Shown piece by piece: positions 8,653-17,085 of a DNA stretch of 64,000 nt (positions are counted from its first letter, which is position 1; each line of letters begins with the position of its first letter). Origin of the DNA: Ruixingdingia sedimenti (GTDB taxonomy: Bacteria; Pseudomonadota; Alphaproteobacteria; Rhodobacterales; Rhodobacteraceae); the NCBI RefSeq assembly GCF_031432425.1, contig NZ_JAVKPH010000014.1, positions 39,717 through 103,716 of the forward strand. The letters run 5' to 3'. The notes beneath the pieces are model-generated. The model made no database searches. It was not told the DNA's origin and saw only the letters and a list, made by a program, of their open reading frames with translations. The position numbers were made by a program, and so were the translations under genes.

Positions 8653-8674
8653 AAATTTTTCGACCGAAAAATTT
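8653..8674. promoter_or_regulatory. A/T-rich perfect inverted repeat before DUF1445 gene
   Basis: AAATTTTTC and GAAAAATTT are perfect inverted halves around a 4-base centre, an island of A/T in very GC-rich DNA, 65 bases upstream of the DUF1445 start. This is a good candidate for a repressor operator. No regulator gene lies beside it. Confidence 0.5.
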
Positions 8675-8690
8675 CGTCCCGCCGCCGCGC

Positions 8691-10400
8691 TTACCCGATC
8701 ACCGCCAGTTCCGCCCCCAGTTCCACCACGCTGCCCGGATCGACCCTGATCCCGATCCGCCCGGCGCGGGGGGCAAGGACACGGGTTTCCATCTTCATCG
8801 CCTCGACCAGGGCCACGGCCTCGCCCTCGGCGACCTCGGCCCCGTCCGCGACCAGCCATTGTTGCAGCGTGCCGGGAATGGGGGCCGTCACCGCGCCGTC
8901 CGTGGCTTCTGTCGCCGCGGCCCGGGTTTCCTGCGGCAGGGCAAGGCCGGAAAACAGCGCCGCAGGCAGGCCGATGGCATGGCGCTTGCCGTCGATCTCG
9001 ATGAAGCTGCGGATGAATCCGCCCTCGACGGGATCGACGCGGGGGGCGGGTTCGACGCCGGCAAATTCGGTCTCGATCCAGTTGGTATGGACGCGGAACC
9101 CGTCGTGCGCGGTGAACGCCGGTTCCTCCAGCACCGCGCGGTGGAAGGGCAGGACGGAGGCCACGCCCTCGATCCCGAATTCGGCCAGCGCGCGGCGGGC
9201 GCGGGCCAGCGCCTGATCGCGCGTCGCGCCGGTCACGATCAGCTTGGCCATCATGGAATCGTAAAGGCCGGGGATCACCGATCCTTCCTCCACCCCCGCG
9301 TCCAGACGGATGCCGGGGCCGGATGGCGCGCGAAAGCGGGTGATGCGGCCCGGCGTGGGCAGGAAACCGCGGCCCGGATCCTCTGCGTTGATGCGGAATT
9401 CGAACGCATGGCCGCGCGGGGCAGGGGTATCCGTCACCGACAGCGGCAGGCCGTCGGCGATGCGCAACTGTTCGATCACGATGTCGATGCCGGTCGTTTC
9501 CTCTGTCACCGGATGTTCGACCTGCAACCGGGTGTTGACCTCCAGGAAAGAGATCACGCCGTCCTGCGACAGCAGGAATTCGACCGTCCCCGCGCCGGTA
9601 TAGCCCGCCTCGGCGCAGATGGCGCGGGCCGCGTCGTGGATGCGGGCGCGCTGCGCATCGGTGATGAAGGGGGCCGGGGCCTCTTCCACCAGCTTCTGGT
9701 TGCGGCGTTGGAGCGAGCAGTCGCGCGTGCCCAGAACGACGGTGTTGCCGTGGGCGTCGGCAAGGATCTGCGCCTCGATATGGCGGGGTTTGTCGAGGAA
9801 CTGTTCGGCATAGCATTCGCCCCGGCCGAAGGCCTCGGTCGCCTCGCGCACGGCGGAGTCGAACAGCTCGCCCACCTCTTCCAGCCTGCGGGCCACCTTC
9901 ATGCCGCGCCCGCCGCCGCCGAAGGCCGCCTTGATGGCCAGCGGCAGGCCGGCCTCTTTCGCGAAGGCCACCGCCTCTGCCGCCGAGGCGAGCGGGCCGT
10001 CCGACCCCTTGACCAGCGGCGCGCCTACGGCGGCGGCGATGCGCCGGGCCTCTACCTTGTCGCCAAGCGCGGTGATGACGCCGGGGCGCGGGCCGACCCA
10101 GATCAGCCCCGCCGCAATGACGGCCTGCGCGAATTCCGCGCGTTCGGACAGGAAGCCATAGCCGGGATGCACCGCATCGGCGCCTGCGCGCCGCGCGATG
10201 CCGAGGATCTTGTCGATATCCAGATAGGTGTCCGCCGGGCGGCCGGGGCCGAGGCCATGGGCCTCGTCCGCCATCCCGACATGCAGGGAACCGGCGTCGG
10301 CATCGGAATAGACGGCGACCGAGGCCACGCCATAGTCGCGGGCGGCGCGGGCGATGCGCAGGGCGATTTCGCCGCGGTTGGCGATGAGCAGCTTTTTCAT
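8691..10400 (-). CDS. Biotin carboxylase fused to biotin carboxyl carrier domain
   Basis: A 569-residue protein: a biotin carboxylase (residues about 1-445) and a C-terminal biotinyl domain (about 495-569) with the biotinylation motif EAMKMET. The carboxylase part shows MKKLLIANRGEIALRI, the ATP-grasp glycine loop AAFGGGGRGMK, EVNTRLQVEHPVTEE and the FLPTPGRI strand. It uses ATP and bicarbonate to form carboxybiotin. The start overlaps the stop of pxpBC in an ATGA. With the neighbouring KipI-KipA carboxyltransferase fusion it reconstitutes all domains of a urea-carboxylase-like enzyme. The acceptor is probably 5-oxoproline or a small amide, not acetyl-CoA; this is inferred. Confidence 0.88.
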   Translation of the reverse strand: MKKLLIANRGEIALRIARAARDYGVASVAVYSDADAGSLHVGMADEAHGLGPGRPADTYLDIDKILGIARRAGADAVHPGYGFLSERAEFAQAVIAAGLIWVGPRPGVITALGDKVEARRIAAAVGAPLVKGSDGPLASAAEAVAFAKEAGLPLAIKAAFGGGGRGMKVARRLEEVGELFDSAVREATEAFGRGECYAEQFLDKPRHIEAQILADAHGNTVVLGTRDCSLQRRNQKLVEEAPAPFITDAQRARIHDAARAICAEAGYTGAGTVEFLLSQDGVISFLEVNTRLQVEHPVTEETTGIDIVIEQLRIADGLPLSVTDTPAPRGHAFEFRINAEDPGRGFLPTPGRITRFRAPSGPGIRLDAGVEEGSVIPGLYDSMMAKLIVTGATRDQALARARRALAEFGIEGVASVLPFHRAVLEEPAFTAHDGFRVHTNWIETEFAGVEPAPRVDPVEGGFIRSFIEIDGKRHAIGLPAALFSGLALPQETRAAATEATDGAVTAPIPGTLQQWLVADGAEVAEGEAVALVEAMKMETRVLAPRAGRIGIRVDPGSVVELGAELAVIG

Positions 10401-11977
10401 GGCGTCACTTCCCTGAAGCGGATCCTTGCGCCGATGGGCACCTGACCCGCGCGGTCGAGGTGATGGCGGGCGACCACGCCGATCACCGGATAACCGCCGG
10501 TCAGCGGGTGGTCGGCCAGAAACAGCACCGGCTGGCCGGCGTGCGGCACCTGCACCGCACCCATGGCCGTGCCCTCGGACGGCAGTTCCGCCGCGTCGCG
10601 CTTTTCCAGCGGTACGGGGCCGGAAAGGCGCATGCCCACGCGGCTCGACTCCGCCGTCACCTGCCAGTCCTGCGCGAACAGCGTCTCGACGGCCTGCGCG
10701 GTGAACCAGTCGGTGCGGGGTCCGGGAATGAGGTCGAGCGTCACCACCTCGCCCGCCCGCGGCAGGGGGGCGGGGCGCGGGCGGTCGGGGTCGACGGCGC
10801 GGGCGGGGGCATCGGCGGGCGTCAGCAGGTCGCCCGCCAGCAGCGGCGCCGGGCCGACCTTGGCCAGCGTGTCGGTGGCGGCGGAGCCGAGCAGGGGCTC
10901 GACCCGAAACCCGCCCCGCAAGGCCACATAGCTGCGCGTGCCCGCCTGCGGAAAGCCGAGCACCAGTTCGTCCCCCGCATCCAGCGCGAAGGGCCGGTGG
11001 AACGGCGCGGGGATCTGCCGCCCGTCCGCCGCGCGGATGGTCAGCGGGCAGGGCGCGCCGGTGACGGCCAGCGTGACCGGCCGGTCGGCCCGCAGGGCAA
11101 ACCCGCCGAGCGCGATTTCCAGCGCCGCCATGCCGGGCGGATTGCCGACGCAAAGGTTGGCCTCGGTCAAACTGTGCCGGTCCAGCGCGCCGGAACGGGC
11201 GACGCCCTGATCCGCCCGGCCCGGGCGGCCCAGATCCTGGAACAGCGCCGGGCGGTCGGCGCGGGTGATGGCAAGGCCGGTCGCGGGGCGCGCGGGGGCC
11301 TTTGCGGGGCGCGCCAGCCAGGCGGTCGGGACGGTCGCGCCCTTGGCCATGTCGCGGAAATGCACGCGGTCGCCGGGGGCCAGCATCGCCGCGCGGGCCG
11401 GGCGGGCCGGGTCCCACATCGCCAGCGGCGTGGTGCCCAGAAGCTGCCACCCGCCGGGGCTTTCGGTGGGGTAGATGCCGCCGAACCTGCCGCCAAGGGC
11501 GACGGACCCGGGCGGAATGCGCAGCCGCGGGCTTTGCCGGCGGGGCAGGTCGAAGGCCGGGTCGTCGCAAGTCATATAGGCGAAACCGGGGGCAAAGCCG
11601 GTGAAGGCCACGGTATAGGTCGCCGCGGTATGGCGGCGGATCACCTCTGCCACCGTCCAGCCGAGGATTTCGGCCACATCGCCCAGATCCGCGCCGTCAT
11701 AGGTGACGGGGATCTCGAAGCTTTCCCCCTCGCGGCCGGTGTGCTGGCTCAGGTCGAGCGTGGCGATATGGGCGGCCAGCCGGTCGCGGCTTGTGGCGGT
11801 GGGGTCGAACCGCACCAGCACCGTGCGCGCCGCCGGAACCAGTTCCACCACCCCTTCGGGCCGCGCGGCGGCCATCCGGTCCAGCAGCGTCAGCGTGGTG
11901 TCGAGGTCGGCGAGTTCGACAAGAAAGGCATCGCTGCCCGCGGGCAGAAAGCGGGGGACGTCACGCACCACGGGCAA
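10397..11977 (-). CDS. Fused 5-oxoprolinase subunits PxpB-PxpC (KipI-KipA / carboxyltransferase-like)
   Basis: A protein of about 526 residues. The N-terminal 210 or so match PxpB (KipI, allophanate hydrolase subunit 1: FAPGFAYM, LRIPPGSVALGG) and the rest match PxpC (KipA: LFQDLGRPGRADQGVARSGA). These subunits act with PxpA in ATP-dependent opening of 5-oxoproline, and are homologous to the carboxyltransferase part of urea carboxylase. In many bacteria they are separate genes; here they are one. The start is unsure: TTG 11977, GTG 11971 and GTG 11968 are in frame and all overlap the pxpA end. It is translationally coupled to pxpA before it and the biotin carboxylase after it. Confidence 0.87.
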   Translation of the reverse strand: MPVVRDVPRFLPAGSDAFLVELADLDTTLTLLDRMAAARPEGVVELVPAARTVLVRFDPTATSRDRLAAHIATLDLSQHTGREGESFEIPVTYDGADLGDVAEILGWTVAEVIRRHTAATYTVAFTGFAPGFAYMTCDDPAFDLPRRQSPRLRIPPGSVALGGRFGGIYPTESPGGWQLLGTTPLAMWDPARPARAAMLAPGDRVHFRDMAKGATVPTAWLARPAKAPARPATGLAITRADRPALFQDLGRPGRADQGVARSGALDRHSLTEANLCVGNPPGMAALEIALGGFALRADRPVTLAVTGAPCPLTIRAADGRQIPAPFHRPFALDAGDELVLGFPQAGTRSYVALRGGFRVEPLLGSAATDTLAKVGPAPLLAGDLLTPADAPARAVDPDRPRPAPLPRAGEVVTLDLIPGPRTDWFTAQAVETLFAQDWQVTAESSRVGMRLSGPVPLEKRDAAELPSEGTAMGAVQVPHAGQPVLFLADHPLTGGYPVIGVVARHHLDRAGQVPIGARIRFREVTP

Positions 11978-12728
11978 AGGGCTCCAGCGTCACGCCGCCG
12001 GCGGCCAGCGCCGCGCGCAGCGCCCCGGCGATGGCGACGGCGGCGGGCGTGTCGCCATGCACGCAGATCGACTGCGCCTCCAGCGCGATATCGGTGCCGT
12101 CGATGGCGGTGATGCGGCCGGTGGCGATCAGGCGCATCATGCGCGCGGCGATCTGCGCGGGGTCGTGCAGGACGGCGCCCGGCAGGCTGCGGCTGACAAG
12201 GCTGCCGTCGGGGTTGTAGGCGCGGTCGGCGAACGCCTCGCACACCACCGTCAGCCCCGCCGCGCGCGCCTGTGCGACCACTGGCGCGCCCGAAAGCGCC
12301 ATCAGCGCCAGCGCGGGATCGACGGCCCGGATGCCCGCGATCACATCGGCGGCCTGCCGGGCGTCATGGGCGATGGTGTTGTAAAGCGCGCCATGCGGCT
12401 TGACATAGCGCACCGTGGTGCCCGCGGCGCGTGCCAGACCCTGCAACGCGCCGATCTGGTAGATGACATCCGCGACCAGTTCCGCGCTCGACGGGTCCAT
12501 GTTGCGGCGGCCGAAGCCCACGAGGTCGCGATAGCCCACATGCGCGCCGATGCAGACGCCGCGCGCCGCCGCCTCTTTCACCACCTTGAGGATGCCCGCC
12601 GGGTCGCCCGCGTGAAAGCCGCAGGCGATATTGGCGCTGGTGACGATGCCGAGCATGGCAACATCGTCGCCCATCGGCCATGGGCCGAAGCTTTCGCCCA
12701 GATCACTGTTGAGGTCGATCTTCGCCAT
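11961..12728 (-). CDS. pxpA: 5-oxoprolinase subunit PxpA (LamB/YcsF family)
   Basis: A 255-residue protein with all hallmarks of the LamB/YcsF family: MAKIDLNSDLGESFG at the start, TSANIACGFHAGDP near residue 31, GVCIGAHVGYRDLVGFGRR, and VKPHGALYN near 108. PxpA forms the ATP-dependent 5-oxoprolinase with PxpB and PxpC, converting the damage product 5-oxo-L-proline to glutamate. It is the first gene of the minus-strand set pxpA-pxpBC-biotin carboxylase. Repeat copy B lies just upstream of its start. Confidence 0.93.
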   Translation of the reverse strand: MAKIDLNSDLGESFGPWPMGDDVAMLGIVTSANIACGFHAGDPAGILKVVKEAAARGVCIGAHVGYRDLVGFGRRNMDPSSAELVADVIYQIGALQGLARAAGTTVRYVKPHGALYNTIAHDARQAADVIAGIRAVDPALALMALSGAPVVAQARAAGLTVVCEAFADRAYNPDGSLVSRSLPGAVLHDPAQIAARMMRLIATGRITAIDGTDIALEAQSICVHGDTPAAVAIAGALRAALAAGGVTLEPFARGA

Positions 12729-12829
12729 GACACGCCCGCCCCGATGTTCCGGTACCTACCACAGGCGGGATGGCCCAACAACATGTCCCGGCCGTCCCTG
12801 CTCCAAGGCGGATCGACGATCACCCCTGC

Positions 12830-13064
12830 CGCTCAGGCTGACGAAGGCGCGTGCCTTCGCCATGCGATGCCGGCGGAGTTGCCCCGGCCGGGGGCCCAAA
12901 GCCCCCGGCCAGCGCCCGCCCCGCCCATGGCGGGCGCTTCTTGCCCGCCGGGGCAGGCGCTGGCCTACCCATTGTTCCCAGTATCTCCGTTTCCAACGGC
13001 ACCGCCGTGCGAACGGGCGGGGGAAACGCGGTGCGTTTCCTGATCCCGCCCGGCCAAACCATTG
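12830..13064 (+). repeat. Dispersed palindromic repeat, copy B
   Basis: Nearly colinear with copy A, with all modules present: a GAAGGCGCGTGCCTTC hairpin, the GGCCGGGGGCCC block, the paired GGCGGGCG/CGCCCGCC block, CAGGCGCTGGCC and the AAACGCGGTGCGTTT hairpin ending at CCCGCCCGGCCAAACCA. It fills most of the 368-base gap between the convergent-facing regions of pxpA and the cytochrome c gene, and nothing else is visible in that gap. Confidence 0.8.
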
Positions 13065-13096
13065 GCTGAAAGTCGATCGGTCCTACGCAGCGGGCC

Positions 13097-13504
13097 TTAC
13101 TGCAACGTCGCCAGATAGGCGGCCATGTCGTCGTTGCCCTTGGGCAGCTTGAAGGTCATCTTGGTCTTGACCTTGCCGTCGCCCGTCACCTCTTTCAGCC
13201 AGCGGCCCGGATCGGCCACATAGGCGGCCAGCGCGGCCTCGTCCCAGACGGCGCCTGCGGCCTGTGCGGCGAGGATGCCGTCGCCGTATTTGAAATCGGA
13301 CGAGGCGACGGGCTTGCCGACGATGCCGAAGAGGTTCGGCCCGGTCTTGCCGCCCTTCACGATTTCCGTTCCGTCTTCGGCGACGATCGCGTGGCAGGAT
13401 TTGCACTTCTTCGGAAAGTCGGCCTCGCCCTTGGCGGCGTCCCCGGCAAGGGCCGGCCCCGCGGCGGCGAGGGCGAGCGCGATGGCGGACAGGCGGAAAA
13501 TCAT
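13097..13504 (-). CDS. Cytochrome c550/c2-type periplasmic electron carrier
   Basis: A 135-residue protein with a cleavable signal peptide (cut after about ALAG, residue 21), one heme c motif CKSCH at residues 34-38, and the class I features GGKTGPNLFGIVGK, FKYGDGI and KTKMTFK, the last holding the methionine heme ligand. It closely resembles Paracoccus cytochrome c550, which carries electrons from the bc1 complex to cd1 nitrite reductase and to oxidases. Start ATG 13504 follows AAAGGA; a longer frame from 13555 lacks a signal peptide. It lies at the end of the nir cluster but has its own FNR-type box. Confidence 0.93.
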   Translation of the reverse strand: MIFRLSAIALALAAAGPALAGDAAKGEADFPKKCKSCHAIVAEDGTEIVKGGKTGPNLFGIVGKPVASSDFKYGDGILAAQAAGAVWDEAALAAYVADPGRWLKEVTGDGKVKTKMTFKLPKGNDDMAAYLATLQ

Positions 13505-13573
13505 GGTTGGTCCTTTCGGTCTGGTATCCCGTTTCTTCCCGCGAATCTGTCGCAAAACATGCCGCCGCGGGCC

Positions 13574-13587
13574 TTGACTTCGATCAG
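13574..13587. promoter_or_regulatory. FNR/NNR-type box before cytochrome c gene
   Basis: TTGAC-TTCG-ATCAG matches the FNR-family dyad (TTGAT-N4-ATCAA) in both half-sites with one difference each. Its centre is 76 bases from the cytochrome start, so a site at -41.5 would leave a leader of about 35 bases. Confidence 0.45.
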
Positions 13588-13639
13588 GTGCGGGGCGGCG
13601 AAAGGCGGGTTTGCGGGGGGTGCGACGATGGGTCCGGGG

Positions 13640-13858
13640 CTATCGGCCGCCGTCCCTTTCCGCCTCGGCGATCAGCCCGCCGATCCAGCGCGCGGCGGCC
13701 CATGTGGCGGGCAGGCCGAGCGGCGCCGAGGCCAGCAGCGCCCAGACCGGCGGGATCGCGGGCAGGCCCACCGCCTGCCCCATCAGCCCCAGAAGGAACA
13801 GGTTGATCGCCACCGCCGCGGTGGCGAAGGGCCACAGGATCAGCCGCAGCCGCCGCAT
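13640..13858 (-). CDS. Small two-helix membrane protein next to nirN
   Basis: A 72-residue protein starting MRRLRLILWPFATAAVAIN. It has two hydrophobic segments (about residues 7-26 and 35-55) separated by a short loop and ends in a charged tail. The ATG at 13858 lies 10 bases after the nirN stop, so it is probably the last gene of the nir operon. I do not recognise a family. It could help membrane attachment or assembly of heme d1 enzymes, but that is only suggested by position. Confidence 0.6.
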   Translation of the reverse strand: MRRLRLILWPFATAAVAINLFLLGLMGQAVGLPAIPPVWALLASAPLGLPATWAAARWIGGLIAEAERDGGR

Positions 13859-13868
13859 CCGACGGGGC

Positions 13869-15413
13869 TCAATGGCTGGTGCCGTCCTCGAAGGTGATCT
13901 TGTTCCAGACATTGTACTTTCCTGAAGGTTTCACCATCGGCAGGCGGGTGATTTCCGCCAGCGTCGCGCTGTCGTAGACGATCACCGCGCCGTCCTGTTC
14001 CCAGATCGACACCAGCGCGCGCGATCCGTCGCGGGTGAATTCGGTATGCGCCACCGTCCGGCCCGGTTCGGGCACCATCACCTTCACCACCTCCAGCGTC
14101 TGCTTGTCGATCAGGTGCATCTCGCCCCGGTGGTCGCCGGTGAACACATCGGCCCAGATATGCGCCGCGCCCGCATGGCTGCGCAGGAAGAACCCGGGGC
14201 CCGAGGTCTCGATCACCTTCACGAGGCTCCAGTCCTGCATGTCGATGATGCTGATGCGGCCCTCGTTCAGGTGGGGGGCGGCCATGATGCGGCGGCCGTC
14301 GCGCAGCCAACTGATGCCGCTGCCCAGATGCGGCATGCCGGGCAGGGGCAGGGTCGCGATCTCGCGCCCCACGTCGAGGTTGACGACGACGCCGGTGCCG
14401 CCGTCGCGGTTCGCGCCGATCAGGTGGCGATAGGCGGGGTCGAAGAAGAAATCGTCGAGCGGCGCAGAGGTGGCGATGCGGCGGCGGGCGAAAAGGCCGC
14501 GTTCGACCCCCACGGCCTCGCGCATCCCGGCCTCGTGCGAATGGACCAGCCCCTCGGCATAGGGGCCGCCGTCGGGTGCGGTGGCGATTTCCCAGATTTC
14601 CGGCACGTCCTTGAGCGCAAGGACGAAGGTGTCGCGGTCGGGGGCCTGATAGACGGCGGACACCCGGCTTGGCGTGCCGTCGCGCCCGGCGGCCGGGATC
14701 ACCCTTGCCACCGACAGGTCGGCGGTGGACAGGATCGTCAGCGCGGCGGGCAGATAGCTGGCGACGGCCAGCCACTGGCCATCGCGGCTCATGGCGATGT
14801 TGCGGCTGTTCAGGCCGGCGCGCACCCGGCCCACCTCTGCCAGCGACCAGATGTCGTATTTCTGCACCCAGCCATCGCGCGACATGACAAAGACGAAGCG
14901 GCCATCGGGGCTGAACTTGGGCCCGCCATGGACGGCGAAGGGGGTTTCGAACCGGTCGAGCGTGGCAAGGCTGTCGCCGTCCAGCACGCTGATATGGCTG
15001 TCGCCGGTTTCCACCACCAGCGTGATGTTCATCGGGTCGGCGTCGAACACCGGCGCGGCGGCGGGGGTGTAGTCGGGGCGCAGGTCGCGGGTCGCCATGA
15101 TCTCTGCCGAACCCCAGACCGGCGGGGCGGGCAGGGGGGCCGCGACATAGGCGGCCACGGCGGCGATCTCGGTGGCCGACAGCGTGCCCCGGAAGCCCGG
15201 CATCTGCGTCATCGGGCGGCCCTCGGCGATGACGGTCTGCAACGCCGCGCCCCGCAGTCGGCCGAGGCTTTCGGGGATCAGCGCGGGGCCGGTGCCGCCG
15301 AGGCGCGTTTGCGCGTGGCAGGAGGCGCAGAGATCGGCATAGATCATCGCCCCGTCCGGCCCCGCCAGCGCGGGCGCGGCCAGAAGGCTAAGCGAAACGA
15401 TGAGCCGGATCAT
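13869..15413 (-). CDS. nirN: NirN, cytochrome c / d1-type dehydrogenase of heme d1 synthesis
   Basis: A 514-residue periplasmic protein: signal peptide (1-17), a cytochrome c domain with CASCH at 29-33, and an eight-bladed d1-type propeller like that of NirS. NirN oxidises dihydro-heme d1 to heme d1, introducing the acrylate double bond, and passes the cofactor to NirS. It is told apart from NirS by its position after nirJ, its shorter length and its divergent d1 part. Its start overlaps the end of nirJ by 26 bases. Confidence 0.9.
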   Translation of the reverse strand: MIRLIVSLSLLAAPALAGPDGAMIYADLCASCHAQTRLGGTGPALIPESLGRLRGAALQTVIAEGRPMTQMPGFRGTLSATEIAAVAAYVAAPLPAPPVWGSAEIMATRDLRPDYTPAAAPVFDADPMNITLVVETGDSHISVLDGDSLATLDRFETPFAVHGGPKFSPDGRFVFVMSRDGWVQKYDIWSLAEVGRVRAGLNSRNIAMSRDGQWLAVASYLPAALTILSTADLSVARVIPAAGRDGTPSRVSAVYQAPDRDTFVLALKDVPEIWEIATAPDGGPYAEGLVHSHEAGMREAVGVERGLFARRRIATSAPLDDFFFDPAYRHLIGANRDGGTGVVVNLDVGREIATLPLPGMPHLGSGISWLRDGRRIMAAPHLNEGRISIIDMQDWSLVKVIETSGPGFFLRSHAGAAHIWADVFTGDHRGEMHLIDKQTLEVVKVMVPEPGRTVAHTEFTRDGSRALVSIWEQDGAVIVYDSATLAEITRLPMVKPSGKYNVWNKITFEDGTSH

Positions 15414-16596
15414 GGCTTTTCCCCCGGAAGGGCGTGACGGTCAGCCGCGCGGCATCCTCCACCCCGATTTCGGCATTGGTCAGATAGCAGGCCGGGTCCT
15501 CGGCCCATGGGTCGCCCGTGACCTGCAACGCGCGGATGCGGGTGTTGCCGCCGCAGATATCGCGGAAGGCACAGGCGCCGCAGCGGCCCTTCAAGGGGCG
15601 CGGCCGCTGGCGCAGGGTGGCAAGCATCGGGTCGTCCCCGGTCCACAACGTACTGAACGGCGCCTGCTTGACGTTGCCGATGGTGTAGTCGGACCAGTAG
15701 GTATCGGGATGCACCCGCCCCTGCGGGTCGATGTTCGCCACCCCGAGCCCCGACGAATTGCCCCCCCATGCCGCCAGATGCGCCGCGACATGGGCGGCCT
15801 TTTCGGCCGGAAAGTTCCGCTGCGCCCAGTGCAGGAACCACACCGCATCGGCATCGTTGTTGCCGGTCACGATTTCCAGCGGCTGGCCCGCCGACACGGC
15901 CCCCCATGCGCGGGCGATCAGCAGATCCATCGCGCGGCGGGTATGGTCGTGCTGCGCATCCTCGCCCCGGTGCTTGTCGCCCCGCCCGGCATAGACCAGA
16001 TGCGACAGATAGAACTTGTCCACCCCTTCGGCCGCGCAAAGGTCGATCATTGCGGGCAGCATCGCGGCGTTGTCCCTGGTCAGCGTGAAGCGCAGCCCCA
16101 CCTTGACGCCGCGCGCCTTGCAGGCCCGCACCCCCGCCAGCGCATCGTCATAGGCCCCCGGCACGCCGCGGAACCAGTCGTTCATCGACCCGATCCCGTC
16201 GAGCGAGATCCCCACATAGTCGAAACCCAGACCGGCGATGCGATCGATGTGCGGGGCGATCTTCGTGCCGTTGGTGGACAGCGACAGGTGGCGGAAACCA
16301 AGATCGCGGGCGCGTTCGGCCAGTTCGAAGAAATCGAACCGCGACAGCGGCTCGCCCCCCGACAGGATCAGCGCGGGGATGCCGAAACCCGACAGGTCCT
16401 CCAGCACCGCCAGCGCCTGTTCGTGGTCCAGTTCCCCGGGAAAGGCCACATCGGCGCTGGTGGTATAGCAGTGGCGGCAGCGCAGGTTGCAGCGGCGCGT
16501 CAGGTTCCAGATCACCACCGGGCGCATGGGGCCCGACCGGCGGCGCACGGGCGTGGGCGCCACCAGTTCGCGCATGTACTGCGTCAGACGGAACAT
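15388..16596 (-). CDS. nirJ: NirJ, radical SAM protein of heme d1 synthesis
   Basis: A 402-residue radical SAM enzyme with the iron-sulfur motif CNLRCRHC (C36, C40, C43), the SGGEPL strand near 99, and a C-terminal SPASM-type cysteine set (CGACAFRDICGGN and a later C). NirJ removes the propionate side chains of didecarboxysiroheme to leave the two keto groups of heme d1. The reading order nirH-nirJ-nirN is that of Paracoccus. The start codon is 3 bases past the nirH stop. Confidence 0.95.
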   Translation of the reverse strand: MFRLTQYMRELVAPTPVRRRSGPMRPVVIWNLTRRCNLRCRHCYTTSADVAFPGELDHEQALAVLEDLSGFGIPALILSGGEPLSRFDFFELAERARDLGFRHLSLSTNGTKIAPHIDRIAGLGFDYVGISLDGIGSMNDWFRGVPGAYDDALAGVRACKARGVKVGLRFTLTRDNAAMLPAMIDLCAAEGVDKFYLSHLVYAGRGDKHRGEDAQHDHTRRAMDLLIARAWGAVSAGQPLEIVTGNNDADAVWFLHWAQRNFPAEKAAHVAAHLAAWGGNSSGLGVANIDPQGRVHPDTYWSDYTIGNVKQAPFSTLWTGDDPMLATLRQRPRPLKGRCGACAFRDICGGNTRIRALQVTGDPWAEDPACYLTNAEIGVEDAARLTVTPFRGKSHDPAHRFA

Positions 16597-16599
16597 CGT

Positions 16600-17085
16600 T
16601 CAGCCCCCTTCGGCAAGGCGCATCCCGGTCTTTTTCAGGATGCGCGTGGAATAGAGGATGTCATGGCCCCGGCAGGCATCGCCCAACAGCGTCAGGATCG
16701 CGGCGCGCTTGTCCTCGACCTCTGCCCGGCTGGCGCCGTGGATCATGGCGAACAGGTTGTAAGGCCAGGCGGGCGGGCGGCGCGGGCGCAGATAGCAATG
16801 GCTGACGAAGGGCAGCGCGCCGACCTGCGGGCCGACCATCCCCGTGCGGTCGTCGGCCACGTCCCAGACGCTCATCCCGTTCGCCACCATCCCGAGCGCA
16901 TAGTGGTTGGGCGCCAGCGCGATGCGGCGGATCACGCCCGCCGCCTGCATCCGCGCCATCCGTTCCATCACCTCCGCCTCGGTCAGGTCGAGCCAGCGTC
17001 CGACCACCGCAAAGGGCCGCGCCGTCAGCGGCAGCCCGCCCGCGGTGGCCTGAAGGATGCGCCGGTCGGTGGCGTCGATGGTCAT
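16600..17085 (-). CDS. nirH: NirH, siroheme decarboxylase subunit
   Basis: A 161-residue Lrp/AsnC-like protein: an N-terminal helix-turn-helix (about 5-50) and a RAM-like domain with RRPPAWPYNLFAMIHG near 105. NirD, NirL, NirG and NirH together decarboxylate two acetate groups of siroheme on the way to heme d1. The start ATG 17085 overlaps the stop of nirG; a longer frame from 17217 is entirely inside nirG and was not used. Confidence 0.92.
   Translation of the reverse strand: MTIDATDRRILQATAGGLPLTARPFAVVGRWLDLTEAEVMERMARMQAAGVIRRIALAPNHYALGMVANGMSVWDVADDRTGMVGPQVGALPFVSHCYLRPRRPPAWPYNLFAMIHGASRAEVEDKRAAILTLLGDACRGHDILYSTRILKKTGMRLAEGG

Noticed and set aside
7587..10445. Open frame of 952 codons on the plus strand
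   Set aside because: It is antisense to DUF1445 and the biotin carboxylase, begins in repeat copy A, and has no family match.
13869..15413. Second copy of nirS
   Set aside because: The protein is NirN: it follows nirJ, has a shorter cytochrome c part and a divergent d1 propeller.
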